20,068 nt of DNA, taken from CAZTLI01 sp964614375. GTDB lineage: Bacteria; Chloroflexota; Anaerolineae; Aggregatilineales; Phototrophicaceae. Each line of letters begins with the position of its first letter. Position 1 is the stretch's first letter. This document shows, piece after piece, positions 8,051-16,621 of the stretch. The notes below the pieces were generated by a model, which did not search any database, was not told the origin of the DNA, and saw nothing but the letters and a program-made list of their open reading frames with translations. The position numbers and the translations under genes are program-made. Location: NCBI GenBank assembly GCA_964614375.1, contig CAZTLI010000041.1, positions 1-20,068 on the forward strand. Reading direction: 5' to 3'.

Positions 8051-11000
8051 CTAACCGGGTGTTGCACTGGTTGAAGGGGATGCGGCGCGTGCGGCGAGGG
8101 GGAGCGTAAAGGCAAAACACGCACCGGGTAAAGGGCCAGAATCGGCGACCCAGATTTTGCCGCCATGGGCTTCTATCGCCAATTTGCAGAAGGTTAGCCC
8201 CAATCCGCTGCCTTTGTTCCCCCGGATCGGACTGCGGTCTTCAATTTGCTCAAACTCCTGAAAAATGCGCTCCCGTTCTTTCTCTGGTATGCCGGGGCCG
8301 CTGTCGGCAACATAAATCAGGGCGCTGCGCGGGTGTTCGGGCATCATACGGGCGGAGATTTCTACCGTGCCGCCTTTAGGCGTGAAACGCAGGGCATTAT
8401 GCAGTAAATTGACGAGAATACGTCGCACCATCTCTTGATCGGCATTGAGCATCGGCATTTGTTCAGGAATGACAACGTTGATCTGTATTTCAGCGTCGAG
8501 GATAGTGGCCGATAGCGCATTTTGTGCCTGATCTACCAGCGTGTTCAAATTAAAGGTGGTGTAGGTGGGGACAAGCTGCTTCTCGCGCAATTTGCCGATG
8601 TCGAGCAGACTTTCGACCAGTTGCAAGAGCTGATTGGCGCTCTCGAACGACACATCCACAGTTTGTTTCAAATTCGCCGAAAGTGTCATATCAGGAAGCA
8701 TGGTCTGAATTTCCTCGACAATCTCAGAACCTAATGCCATGCTCGTGATGATTGAACTCACTGGCCCGCGTAAATCGTGAATCACCATGCGCCTTAAGCG
8801 TTCGCGGAACTCGGCTAAATTCTTTTCTTCAGTGATGTCGGTGAAGACCAGTAATCGCCCTGTGATGTGTTTATGTTCATCCAAGACCGGCGAGGCGACC
8901 TCTTTAATATGTCGCGCCTGGGCGCCATGTCCTAAAATAAATTCGCGGTCAGCGATGCTCTGGGGTTGTAAGCGCAAGATTCGCGCCATGTTTTTGAGTT
9001 CGCTGCTGGTGTTTTCATCAATCGTCTGGTCTTGTGCATAGTTTAGCAGGACTCGGGGGAAATTTTCGCCCAGATGACTGGATAAATCGAATTCCAACAA
9101 TTTGCCTGCAATCGGATTGGCTTCGAGCAAAATGCCCCGATGGTCGAGCAGCACAATACCGTCACGAGTAGAATCCAGGATAGCGCGCATCCGATCATTC
9201 CCTTCGCGGATGCGTTCATGAAGCATGGCATTTTCCAGATGCCCGGCGGCCTGGGCAGCCAACAGTTGTAGCGTGTGGATTTCGCGTTCATTGAGGCCGC
9301 GTGATCGGCTGAAGCACACGCACAGGATATGATGCGTGTCAGTCCCGCGAAGAATGGGAACAACGGCAAAACTTTGATACCCTTTACCCAACCCATTCAC
9401 ATTTGCCAGATGTTCGGCCTGCGTCATCACCTGGACTTCGGGCGTGCGCGTGGCTGTTTTGAGCATCTGCGTTAAGTCTGCGGGCACTTGTGACACATCA
9501 AAATGCTCATAGCCTGGACTGATTTTGTTCTGGAGCGCCTCCAGCGAATCAGTTTGCGGGTGATATTCATAGAGCGCCGCAGCCTGCCCCAGGGTGATGT
9601 CGAGCGACGTTTCCAGCACCACATTGATGACGGCTTGTTTATTAATCGCACTGGAAAGTTGCAATCCCATCTTCCGCAGCGTTTCCAGCATCCGAATCTG
9701 ATATTCGCGTTCTTCCAGCATCCGCGCATTATCTATGCTGATGGTGGCGTGCCCGGCGAGGCTCTTAATGAAGCCCACTTGCTCATTGCGGAAAAAATTA
9801 GGTTGGCGACTTTCAAGTTTGAGGACGCCCATTGCGTCGCTGTCTTTGACTAACGGCACAGCCAGCACCGACTGATATTCCGCATCAATGGGGATATTCT
9901 CGTCGTTATTGGCGGTTGCCAGCACGGTTTGTTTGGTTCGTGCGGCAATGCCTATCGCATCCTGATCGTGAATTTGCACGGTGTCATATTTATGAATTTC
10001 GCCATTTTTATAGACTTGCCCAATCACCCGGAATTCCTGCCCGTTATTGTGGAGCGCCAATTCTGCGCGGTCTGCCATCATCACCCGCGTTGCCGACTCC
10101 AAGACATTGTGGATTATCTGCTCAATTTCGAGCGCGCGCGAGATTTGCTGGGCGATGTCCTCTATGAGTGACAACTCTTGCAACCGTTGAATCAGCGCCT
10201 CTTCAGTGAAGGTGAAAATTTGGGCGTTGTGAATATGCGTGGCGACTTGATTGGTTGCCATCTCACCCAGCCGCCATGTATTATCCGTTGGCTCATACAC
10301 GCGATCGTCACTAAATAAAATAACGCCGATGAATTCTTTGTTGACCACCATCGGGAATACAATCAGGCTGACATCTTCCAACCGTTTGAGGAGTTGGGCC
10401 AGTGATGGTGATACCTGACCGGGCGAGGTGAAGATTTTGGGCGGCGGCAGCGTCTCGGTTGATAATTGTTCGATTTCTGGCAATTCGCTAAGGGGGAGCT
10501 GCCATGTCTTAGATTTATCCGCTGCCGCAGCGATATTTTCTGTCGCGGGATAAAAGTCGATATGCTTTTTATCTGCCGTGAACAACCCAATATGAATATG
10601 ACGCGCTTCCAACATCTGGCTAAGGGCGTTACCCACACCCGGAATAATGGTCTCTAGTTCAAGCGTCGCGGCTAAGATTCGGGATAAATACACAAGCTGC
10701 GCCTGCTCAGACGCATACAGTTCAAGGGCTTTCAGCAGTTCCGCATTATCCAGTGCGGATGTGATCTGATACGCGAGGGCTTCGAGTAAGTCCAGCTCGA
10801 TTTGCTGATGATAATGCGGGTTGTCGTGGTAAACGGCTAAATAACCAACCACCGTATTACCAGAACGCAGCGGAATTTCGGCAACCGCGCTGAAGCCTAT
10901 CTTGGCTGCCATCGCCTGCACCTGCTCATCATTACAGTCAGCCACATTTTGAATGAGATAAGGGGCGGGGCGCGTTGGGTCGGTGTGATACAGCGACTTT

Positions 11001-12478
11001 AATGTCTGGTGATGGCTGTGACCGTCGTTAAACCCAACAGATTGCGCCAGTCTTGTCCGAATCTTATCCTCTAAATTAATCAAAAAAATTGCCGCTTTAT
11101 CGCCATCCGTGATATTCAGACTGGTTTCGCACGCTGCCCGCATCGCATCATCACTGTCCAGATTAAACATCACATCCTGGACGGCTTTATTGATGAGCGA
11201 TAAGTTGTGTGACGTGGTTTTGTCCCGGTCATACAACGTCATATTGCGTATGGCGAGACTGGCTTGATTGGCGATGGTCTCCAGAACATTAATCTCGCTG
11301 GGACTAAAGACATGCGCGCGATCCGTACTGACCGCCGTCATCATCCCTTGCAACTTGTCGCCAATCATCAAGGGCATACTATGCACTGCGGCGTATTTTT
11401 CTGGCCATAGGGCAGCCACCGCTTCGGGCAGTTCCGGCAAAGTGTTCGCAGTGAGATAAACGGGTTTGGTCGTGGTGATAAGATGGCGGTTGAGTGTGTC
11501 AATGAATGACAAATCGGGATGCGTCGCCCGCGCACCTTTTTCAGCAGCCAACCGATAGTCGAGTTGGTCCCGATTGACATCATACAATGCGATATAGAAC
11601 CCATCGGCATTGACTAGATCAAGCGCAATTTTGTGGATTATCTTCAGCACCGAATCGACATCTTCAGTCGATGTCACGCTCTGACCGGCGATATTAATGG
11701 CGGCGAGTTCCTGAATATGCCGCAGGCGGCGCAGTTCCGCTTGCTGGATTTGCCGATGGCGGACAATTTGTGTCACTAAAAGCGCAACCATCACCGCAAA
11801 GGCCAGCACACCCACGTTATAGAGGACTATTGCCATCATCACCGTCGTGACGAGCAGCAGCCCTTCAGCCAGCAGGTCTTCGCGCGTGCTCCGCAGCCAG
11901 AACAACGGGATGGGCGTGGATGGTTGACCCCGTGTGACGGTCCAGCCCAATAGCTCACTAAACACATACGTGATACCTAAGCACAGAAAACCGAACACAA
12001 TGGAATATGTATTAACCGCATTCAGCGGTATCAAGCCATGAAACACTTGTTGATAAAAAACATACCCCGCGACAGCACTTAACCCCACAATTGCGATACG
12101 ATGCAAGGCCAGTTCAAGGATCGTTTGCGCGGTATTAGGGGACGAATCCAGCGTATGATGATAGCGACTACGATACAGCGCGGCAACCAGCGCCCCAATC
12201 ACAACTACCGTCAATCCACCACCCAACCCCAGCGACAACCACGCGACGCCCGTGGCGACATTCACATAGCCTGTCCATGTGCCGGTTTCAAGTTTGCCCG
12301 CCAAAATATCCGCCAGCGCAAACAGACCGATACACGTTGTCAAAATTGCCAGATATGACAGATTGGCGAAGAGCGCGACATTGTGGAAGCCTAATATCAC
12401 CGCCACTGTTATGGGAATCAGGGCCAGAAGTGCAAAGGTTCGTGATAACAGGGGAGCTATTTTTTCATCTGGTAACAT
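8051..12478 (-). CDS. Giant membrane sensor histidine kinase (multi-TM, 5 GAF, PAS, HisKA, HATPase)
   Basis: This 1475-residue protein starts at an ATG preceded by AGGGTGGG. Hydrophobic segments occupy roughly residues 12-60, 70-104, 125-142, 155-178 and 203-238. Five GAF-like domains follow (about 265-416, 440-582, 605-757, 780-920, 945-1088), then a PAS domain (1092-1218). The kinase core has H1234 in MVIHDLRGPV, N1361 (LLHNALRFT), D1392-SGPG, F1406, and GSGLGL at 1423-1428. All motifs needed for ATP binding and autophosphorylation are present. The ending resembles the downstream kinase (shared GLGLTFCK and EAHGG in the ATPase domain), so the two are probably old tandem paralogues that differ in the number of GAF domains. 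No response regulator lies next to it. The nearest receivers are the two single-domain ones beyond the downstream kinase and the cyclophilin gene, in another transcription unit. Confidence 0.93.
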   Translation of the reverse strand: MLPDEKIAPLLSRTFALLALIPITVAVILGFHNVALFANLSYLAILTTCIGLFALADILAGKLETGTWTGYVNVATGVAWLSLGLGGGLTVVVIGALVAALYRSRYHHTLDSSPNTAQTILELALHRIAIVGLSAVAGYVFYQQVFHGLIPLNAVNTYSIVFGFLCLGITYVFSELLGWTVTRGQPSTPIPLFWLRSTREDLLAEGLLLVTTVMMAIVLYNVGVLAFAVMVALLVTQIVRHRQIQQAELRRLRHIQELAAINIAGQSVTSTEDVDSVLKIIHKIALDLVNADGFYIALYDVNRDQLDYRLAAEKGARATHPDLSFIDTLNRHLITTTKPVYLTANTLPELPEAVAALWPEKYAAVHSMPLMIGDKLQGMMTAVSTDRAHVFSPSEINVLETIANQASLAIRNMTLYDRDKTTSHNLSLINKAVQDVMFNLDSDDAMRAACETSLNITDGDKAAIFLINLEDKIRTRLAQSVGFNDGHSHHQTLKSLYHTDPTRPAPYLIQNVADCNDEQVQAMAAKIGFSAVAEIPLRSGNTVVGYLAVYHDNPHYHQQIELDLLEALAYQITSALDNAELLKALELYASEQAQLVYLSRILAATLELETIIPGVGNALSQMLEARHIHIGLFTADKKHIDFYPATENIAAAADKSKTWQLPLSELPEIEQLSTETLPPPKIFTSPGQVSPSLAQLLKRLEDVSLIVFPMVVNKEFIGVILFSDDRVYEPTDNTWRLGEMATNQVATHIHNAQIFTFTEEALIQRLQELSLIEDIAQQISRALEIEQIIHNVLESATRVMMADRAELALHNNGQEFRVIGQVYKNGEIHKYDTVQIHDQDAIGIAARTKQTVLATANNDENIPIDAEYQSVLAVPLVKDSDAMGVLKLESRQPNFFRNEQVGFIKSLAGHATISIDNARMLEEREYQIRMLETLRKMGLQLSSAINKQAVINVVLETSLDITLGQAAALYEYHPQTDSLEALQNKISPGYEHFDVSQVPADLTQMLKTATRTPEVQVMTQAEHLANVNGLGKGYQSFAVVPILRGTDTHHILCVCFSRSRGLNEREIHTLQLLAAQAAGHLENAMLHERIREGNDRMRAILDSTRDGIVLLDHRGILLEANPIAGKLLEFDLSSHLGENFPRVLLNYAQDQTIDENTSSELKNMARILRLQPQSIADREFILGHGAQARHIKEVASPVLDEHKHITGRLLVFTDITEEKNLAEFRERLRRMVIHDLRGPVSSIITSMALGSEIVEEIQTMLPDMTLSANLKQTVDVSFESANQLLQLVESLLDIGKLREKQLVPTYTTFNLNTLVDQAQNALSATILDAEIQINVVIPEQMPMLNADQEMVRRILVNLLHNALRFTPKGGTVEISARMMPEHPRSALIYVADSGPGIPEKERERIFQEFEQIEDRSPIRGNKGSGLGLTFCKLAIEAHGGKIWVADSGPLPGACFAFTLPLAARAASPSTSATPG

Positions 12479-12524
12479 AACCCACCCTAACAGTTAATGG
12501 ATTGGAGGTGGGATGTAAAATATA
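12478..12524 (-). promoter_or_regulatory. Candidate -10 box and ribosome-site hairpin in the giant kinase leader
   Basis: On the minus strand TATATT (12524 to 12519) is a five-of-six -10 box without a good -35. A transcript from it would begin near 12514 and open with CCCACC. That hexamer can pair with GGTGGG, which is the ribosome-site region just before the ATG. The predicted stem is 6 bp plus one G-U pair, with a loop of about 18 nt. It could hold the start site closed. This is a paper prediction only. Confidence 0.35.
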
Positions 12525-12827
12525 CGTCGGGTTGATGGTCATATCACAGCGTGTAACCACAAAATAATAGGGCATTACACCAGGTTCACCCACAACTATC
12601 ACTGGTTTCATCTCTCATATACATCATGACAGAAGAAAAACTGGTCTGCAAGCTATAGAGTTAACTAGTATGTCAAAGCACAAAGCCCGGATTTGTGGGA
12701 GTTATACACGAACATCCCTGTGGCTACATACCTAATCCAACCCTATTTAGTATGAATTTTGCAAAGTTCGTTTATTAATTGTAACGCATTTGCACCTATT
12801 CTCAAGTATATTATAAAAGTATTTTGG
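12479..12827. other. AT-rich intergenic region between kinase and O-antigen ligase genes
   Basis: About 349 nt without a credible gene. It holds the kinase leader described above and a minus-strand TATAAT at 12815-12810 with no matching -35. A TTGACA lies on the minus strand near 12670, but no -10 box lies at the right spacing. I see no terminator for the ligase gene that enters from the right, so some read-through into the kinase gene is possible. Confidence 0.55.
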
Positions 12828-14183
12828 CTACAAAGTATTGATGTTACCGCTATCCTGTGTCACCACATACAATCCGCCCGTGAGACCAGCAAACCACCAG
12901 AACACAAACGTGAACCTATCCCACAGGGTAATGGCATCGCCTAAACCAAAAACACTATGGGCGATGAACACGCCCGCCAGCGATGCCGCCAATAGCCGAT
13001 AGGTGGGTTGGCCGGTCTGCCAGACGCGCCAGAGCATATAGCCGAGAATGCCGTACCACGCCATAAAGACAATCAATCCCGGTATCCCTAAATCGGTCAT
13101 AATTTGCAGCCATTCATTGTGGGCATGCGGGACGGTGCGCCCCTCAAAACTGGGGATGAGGTAGGCGGCGTTTTGGCGCGACGCAGTCCGAAACATCGCC
13201 ATCCCAATACCGGTAAGGGGATAATCCTGTACCATCCGAATGCCACTGGCCCAAATTTCCCCACGTTTACTCAGGCTGTCTTCATCGCGCTCAGATAAGG
13301 CGCTGGCGGTTTGCGCGTCCCCAGCCTCAATCGGCCTGAAAGGAAATACATTGAAAACCAGCGCCAATTCCAGGACAGCCACGATACCGATCACAATGGA
13401 TGCCACATAGCGTTTACGCCCGGCGGGAATGCCTGCCCACGTAATCAACAGCAGGGCCGCTAAAACACCAAAAATAGCAAACCGACTCTGACCCAGAAAA
13501 AGCGCCAGCGCCACAACCATAAAAGCAGCAGGCGCGCCCCATTTGATAAGGCGCATCGACACTGTGACCGGCGTATCTGTTGCGCGTTGTCCCGGAAGGA
13601 ACATCAGCCCATAAAGGAACGGGCATAACCATGCGAGTGCGCCACCAATTTCATTTGGATTGAAACTTAACATCGCATCGGGCAGGAATTGGCTGGCATC
13701 TAACCCCGGCAGCAAGTTAATGATTCCGTCCAATGCCGCCGATTTGCTGACCCATTGTGTCGCCGTCAAGCCGAGCAAGCCAACAATAAGTCCCAATCCA
13801 ATCGTGATAACGAGTAACCCACGCATAGAGTGACGGGCGCGGGCAAACTCGACCCACGTCCAGTAGATAAGGAAGCTCGCCCCCAACCGCAGCAGCATCA
13901 CCCAGCCGCGCGTGTAGGGCGCGAAATAGATATTGATGATACACAGCACCACAAACAGACCCAACCACAGATCAAGGCGCGTGCGTGTCCATAACCGCCG
14001 ATGCCCAACATAACGCGCCACGAGGATCGGAACGAACAATAGAAATAGCCACGCCCACCGGAGGCGGAACTCGGTGACATGAAAATTGGCATAAATAATA
14101 GCAAAAAGGATCAAGGGTTCGACCCGGAACACAAAACCTGAAATAAATCGTGAAGGCAACGCCTCTGTCGTTCGAAAACCCAT
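12828..14183 (-). CDS. O-antigen ligase / Wzy_C-family polytopic membrane protein
   Basis: This 451-residue integral membrane protein has about eleven to twelve hydrophobic segments and a long extracytoplasmic loop (about 281-368). The Wzy_C signature is clear: GQSRFAIFG (231-239) in a helix, SKRGEIWASG with R307, then DYPLTGIG (320-327), and HAHNEW (353-358) with the paired histidines. Members join a lipid-linked polysaccharide or glycan to an acceptor (lipid A core, protein or another repeat unit) on the outer face of the cytoplasmic membrane. The substrate here cannot be told; in Chloroflexota, which generally lack lipopolysaccharide, surface polysaccharide or protein glycosylation is more likely. 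The ATG at 14183 has GGAAG about 9 nt upstream. No glycosyltransferase or polysaccharide export gene is nearby, so it stands alone upstream of the kinases on the same strand. Confidence 0.85.
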   Translation of the reverse strand: MGFRTTEALPSRFISGFVFRVEPLILFAIIYANFHVTEFRLRWAWLFLLFVPILVARYVGHRRLWTRTRLDLWLGLFVVLCIINIYFAPYTRGWVMLLRLGASFLIYWTWVEFARARHSMRGLLVITIGLGLIVGLLGLTATQWVSKSAALDGIINLLPGLDASQFLPDAMLSFNPNEIGGALAWLCPFLYGLMFLPGQRATDTPVTVSMRLIKWGAPAAFMVVALALFLGQSRFAIFGVLAALLLITWAGIPAGRKRYVASIVIGIVAVLELALVFNVFPFRPIEAGDAQTASALSERDEDSLSKRGEIWASGIRMVQDYPLTGIGMAMFRTASRQNAAYLIPSFEGRTVPHAHNEWLQIMTDLGIPGLIVFMAWYGILGYMLWRVWQTGQPTYRLLAASLAGVFIAHSVFGLGDAITLWDRFTFVFWWFAGLTGGLYVVTQDSGNINTL

Positions 14184-14606
14184 AATTACGATCTTCCATC
14201 TGTCACTATGCCAACGCAGCCCTTATCCAGAGCATCATAATCCGCAAACATGATAATTGCGATGCCGTGACCGGATCAGGCGATTCTATTGCATTTTCTT
14301 ACAAACTCGTTATAATTGAGTTGCTGTAATGATTGCAAACCATTGTCAGTTCTATTAATAAACCAGCGCTGATCGGTAAAAAGGTGTTCATGATAGCCAT
14401 CGGTCACATTGAAAAGATTGTGGTAATAAGATAAGTTGTTTGTATAGTGCAAGTTATATGCAGATTGGATCATAAATAAGCAATAAAAATATCAAAATGT
14501 CTTGGATATTATTTCAATCATAGGGTATCTTCTTAGGAAATTTGTATTAAAATGAATATTAATTGCTGCACATGGTCGCCACACGGCTTGAGGAAAGGGT
14601 TATCCA
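14184..14606. other. AT-rich divergent intergenic region
   Basis: About 423 nt between the divergent ligase and BTAD-regulator genes. It must hold promoters for both. A TATGAT on the minus strand near 14239-14234 may serve the ligase. On the plus strand TTGCAT-16 nt-TATAAT (14289-14316) and TTGGAT-18 nt-TATCTT (14502-14531) are candidates. A 65-codon minus-strand frame at 14276-14473 has no ribosome site and an AT-driven Asn/Tyr/Leu composition; I do not call it a gene. Confidence 0.55.
14502..14531 (+). promoter_or_regulatory. Weak candidate promoter of the BTAD regulator gene
   Basis: TTGGAT (14502-14507), 18-nt spacer, TATCTT (14526-14531), about 75 nt before the ATG. The match to the consensus is only moderate. 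Confidence 0.3.
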
Positions 14607-15902
14607 ATGTTGCATCAAATTGTCACCAATGTCAGTTTTGAATCTTTTCGGGAACGTTCCGCCGAATTCAAAGTCATTTTGCTCTATCCCTGGGCAAATT
14701 ATCGTAACTTCTTCCTGAGCTACTTTCTGCAAAATGCAAAAGACGGATTGCTCTACTATCGTATCGTCGATGGACAGCAATCCATCAGCGATTGGTTAGT
14801 CGCGATGGTTGATGAGTTTGACGACGTGCTGGGTGGCTTTGGCGCAAATCTGAAGCGTGTGCTGCCCCATGCCAATGCCGCCACTCTGGGCGAGGCACTC
14901 GCGGCAGATCTGAATGCGTTTAGCAAAGACCCCATTGTATTGTATGTGGACGAACTCGACCGCCTCGCCGTCAATCAAGATTACTACGATTTTATGGGTG
15001 CGATGGTCAACACACTGGCAAAAAATGTCCAATTCGCCGTCAGTTCACGCATGTTGACCTATAAACCCTGGTATGACCTTGTAGCCAACAGACAGGCGCT
15101 CGTGCTGGGTACAGAACATCATCGTAATGACATGATGTTCACTATTGAACCCGACCCCAAACCCCAATTAGAGATTCAAGCATTCGGGCGCGGTCACGCC
15201 ATTGTAAATGGTCAGGAAATTACCAATTGGGACGGCGCACTCCCGCGCAATCTGTTTTTCTTTTTTGTGGATCGCGCGCTGGTGACTCGTGATGAAATCT
15301 TCGAAACCTTCTGGCCGAATTTGACTGTGAAAGAGGCCACCAATGTGTTCCATGTGACCAAGCGCAAAATCACCGAACGCATTAGTATGAAAGTTGATGA
15401 CTCCGGCAATTATGAACTCACGCAATACTCAACCGGGTTCTATATGCCCAGCGATAAAGTCGTTCGCCACTATGACGTTGCCGATTTTCAGGAGGCACTC
15501 GAACGGTCAATGATTGCGCCTAATGAGCGCGAAGAGGAAAAATTGCTGCGTCGTGCGATTGAATTGTATCGCGCACCCTTCCTCCAAACTGTCAATATGG
15601 ATTGGGTCGAAGAACGGCGTCAACAGTTGAAAGACCTGTATGCACAGGCGCTCATCGGTTTAGGGCGCATTCACCTGCGCCGCGATGAGGGCGACAGAGC
15701 GCTGGGCGTATTTGTCCGTGCTTTACGCGAAACACCCGAACGCGAGGATATTCATCGTGAAGTCATGCTGATTTACATGAAGCTGAATCAACGTGATGAT
15801 GCCCGCAGACAATATCAACACCTTGCGAAATATCTCAAAGAAACACTCAATATAGAACCATCGAACGAGACCAAAGAAGTTTATGCCCTGTTAGACGATT
15901 AA
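14607..15902 (+). CDS. BTAD/winged-helix transcriptional regulator with a degenerate STAND-like ATPase domain
   Basis: This is a 431-residue protein. Residues about 20-175 look like an ATPase of the STAND/AAA type: a strand (FKVILL) at the P-loop place, a Walker-B-like strand IVLYVDELDRL (110-120, D115-E116) and a sensor-like AVSSR (144-148). The P-loop GxxGxGKT is missing; that place reads YPWANYRNFF. Residues about 186-283 form an OmpR-like winged helix (LEIQAFGRG, then the EIFETFWPN helix, then the YELTQYSTGFYM wing). Residues about 288-430 are a BTAD helical-repeat domain ending in LNIEPSNETKEVYALL. SARP- and AfsR-like proteins use this winged-helix/BTAD pair to activate genes. AAAGGG lies 7 nt before the ATG. 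Its targets are unknown; the divergent ligase and the converging small secreted protein are the nearest candidates. It does not sit beside a kinase. Confidence 0.85.
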   Translation: MLHQIVTNVSFESFRERSAEFKVILLYPWANYRNFFLSYFLQNAKDGLLYYRIVDGQQSISDWLVAMVDEFDDVLGGFGANLKRVLPHANAATLGEALAADLNAFSKDPIVLYVDELDRLAVNQDYYDFMGAMVNTLAKNVQFAVSSRMLTYKPWYDLVANRQALVLGTEHHRNDMMFTIEPDPKPQLEIQAFGRGHAIVNGQEITNWDGALPRNLFFFFVDRALVTRDEIFETFWPNLTVKEATNVFHVTKRKITERISMKVDDSGNYELTQYSTGFYMPSDKVVRHYDVADFQEALERSMIAPNEREEEKLLRRAIELYRAPFLQTVNMDWVEERRQQLKDLYAQALIGLGRIHLRRDEGDRALGVFVRALRETPEREDIHREVMLIYMKLNQRDDARRQYQHLAKYLKETLNIEPSNETKEVYALLDD

Positions 15903-16522
15903 GGATTGTCGTTTAACTGTTGAATATAACGCCAGCTCGGTACAAAGCCCAACCAGGGGAGTGTTTCGGGTTGCGTGCATTCTATACCATTGAAATAGGT
16001 GTTAAAAAGTGGGGCATTGCCATCGGGCACAAGTTCCCCAAATGAATTTTGCAGCACTATAGCAAACATCGTGATCCGTTCCCGCTGCCAGATAACCGTG
16101 ATTGCCTCTGATGGATTGGGATATAGCGCGCAATCAGGCTGCCCCAATTGCCGGAATAAATAGGGAATGGGAATATGACCACTTAAACGGATAAGGTTAA
16201 CAATCCCACGATGATCACCATATACACTGCCTTCGAGGATTGTAGTTGGATTATCTAGTGTAAAAAATACACCCTCGTTGAACGTTTGGGGTGATACTGT
16301 TATTTCGATAGCATCTAATAAGCCGATCACATCGGCAATCGGCGTGATACCCGGTGTAATCCCCGCCCAACACGGCAGTTGGCACATCCCGAATCCCGTA
16401 CCATCTTCAATGCCTGTATCCACGAGGCGTGAAGCACCAATACCATTCGCCCCCCCAATGAGAATCGAAAATACAACTGTACCTATCGCTATGACGATGA
16501 TGAACCGGCAAAATCTTCGCAT
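15899..16522 (-). CDS. Exported protein of unknown function with an LPCWAGI motif
   Basis: From the ATG at 16522 this is 207 residues; a TTG one codon earlier is in frame but less likely. The N-terminus is basic then hydrophobic (about residues 4-28), which suggests a signal anchor or signal peptide, so most of the protein should lie outside the cytoplasm. After it comes CQLPCWAGITPG (47-58), with two cysteines four residues apart, followed by a helix (DVIGLLDAI). A further cysteine pair (C131 and C184 approximately) could form a disulphide. I recall the LPCWxGIxPG pattern in small exported Anaerolineae proteins, but no function is known to me. The gene converges on the BTAD regulator gene and their stop codons overlap within TTAA. 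A TATGAT box 6 nt before the ATG suggests a leaderless mRNA. Confidence 0.7.
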   Translation of the reverse strand: MRRFCRFIIVIAIGTVVFSILIGGANGIGASRLVDTGIEDGTGFGMCQLPCWAGITPGITPIADVIGLLDAIEITVSPQTFNEGVFFTLDNPTTILEGSVYGDHRGIVNLIRLSGHIPIPYLFRQLGQPDCALYPNPSEAITVIWQRERITMFAIVLQNSFGELVPDGNAPLFNTYFNGIECTQPETLPWLGFVPSWRYIQQLNDNP

Positions 16523-16528
16523 CAACCT

Positions 16529-16534
16529 ATCATA
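16529..16534 (-). promoter_or_regulatory. -10 box of a probable leaderless transcript (small exported protein)
   Basis: TATGAT reads on the minus strand from 16534 to 16529 and ends 6 nt before the ATG at 16522, so transcription should begin at or beside the start codon. No clear -35 box is seen at 17 nt (TATCAC). Confidence 0.45.
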
Positions 16535-16605
16535 AGCCGACGACCCGGCTGGTGATAGGGTCTGGACAGCGGCTAACTAACCCTACTGTGGGCACGGCTT
16601 GACCA

Positions 16606-16614
16606 TGCTATAAT
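16606..16614 (+). promoter_or_regulatory. Extended -10 promoter of a probable leaderless transcript (4-TM protein)
   Basis: TGCTATAAT is a perfect extended -10 element. It ends 7 nt before the ATG at 16622, which puts the transcription start at the start codon. The intervening AGGCCCC lies too close to the ATG and would not be transcribed as a leader. No convincing -35 is present, which is usual for extended -10 promoters. Confidence 0.6.
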
Positions 16615-16621
16615 AGGCCCC

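Noticed and set aside
12661..12700. TTGACA on the minus strand in the kinase leader as a promoter
   Set aside because: The nearest TATA-like hexamer is at a 13-nt spacing, too short for a sigma-70 promoter.
14276..14473. Minus-strand 65-codon frame in the AT-rich gap
   Set aside because: No ribosome site, AT-driven residue composition, no recognisable motif, and it overlaps promoter-like elements.
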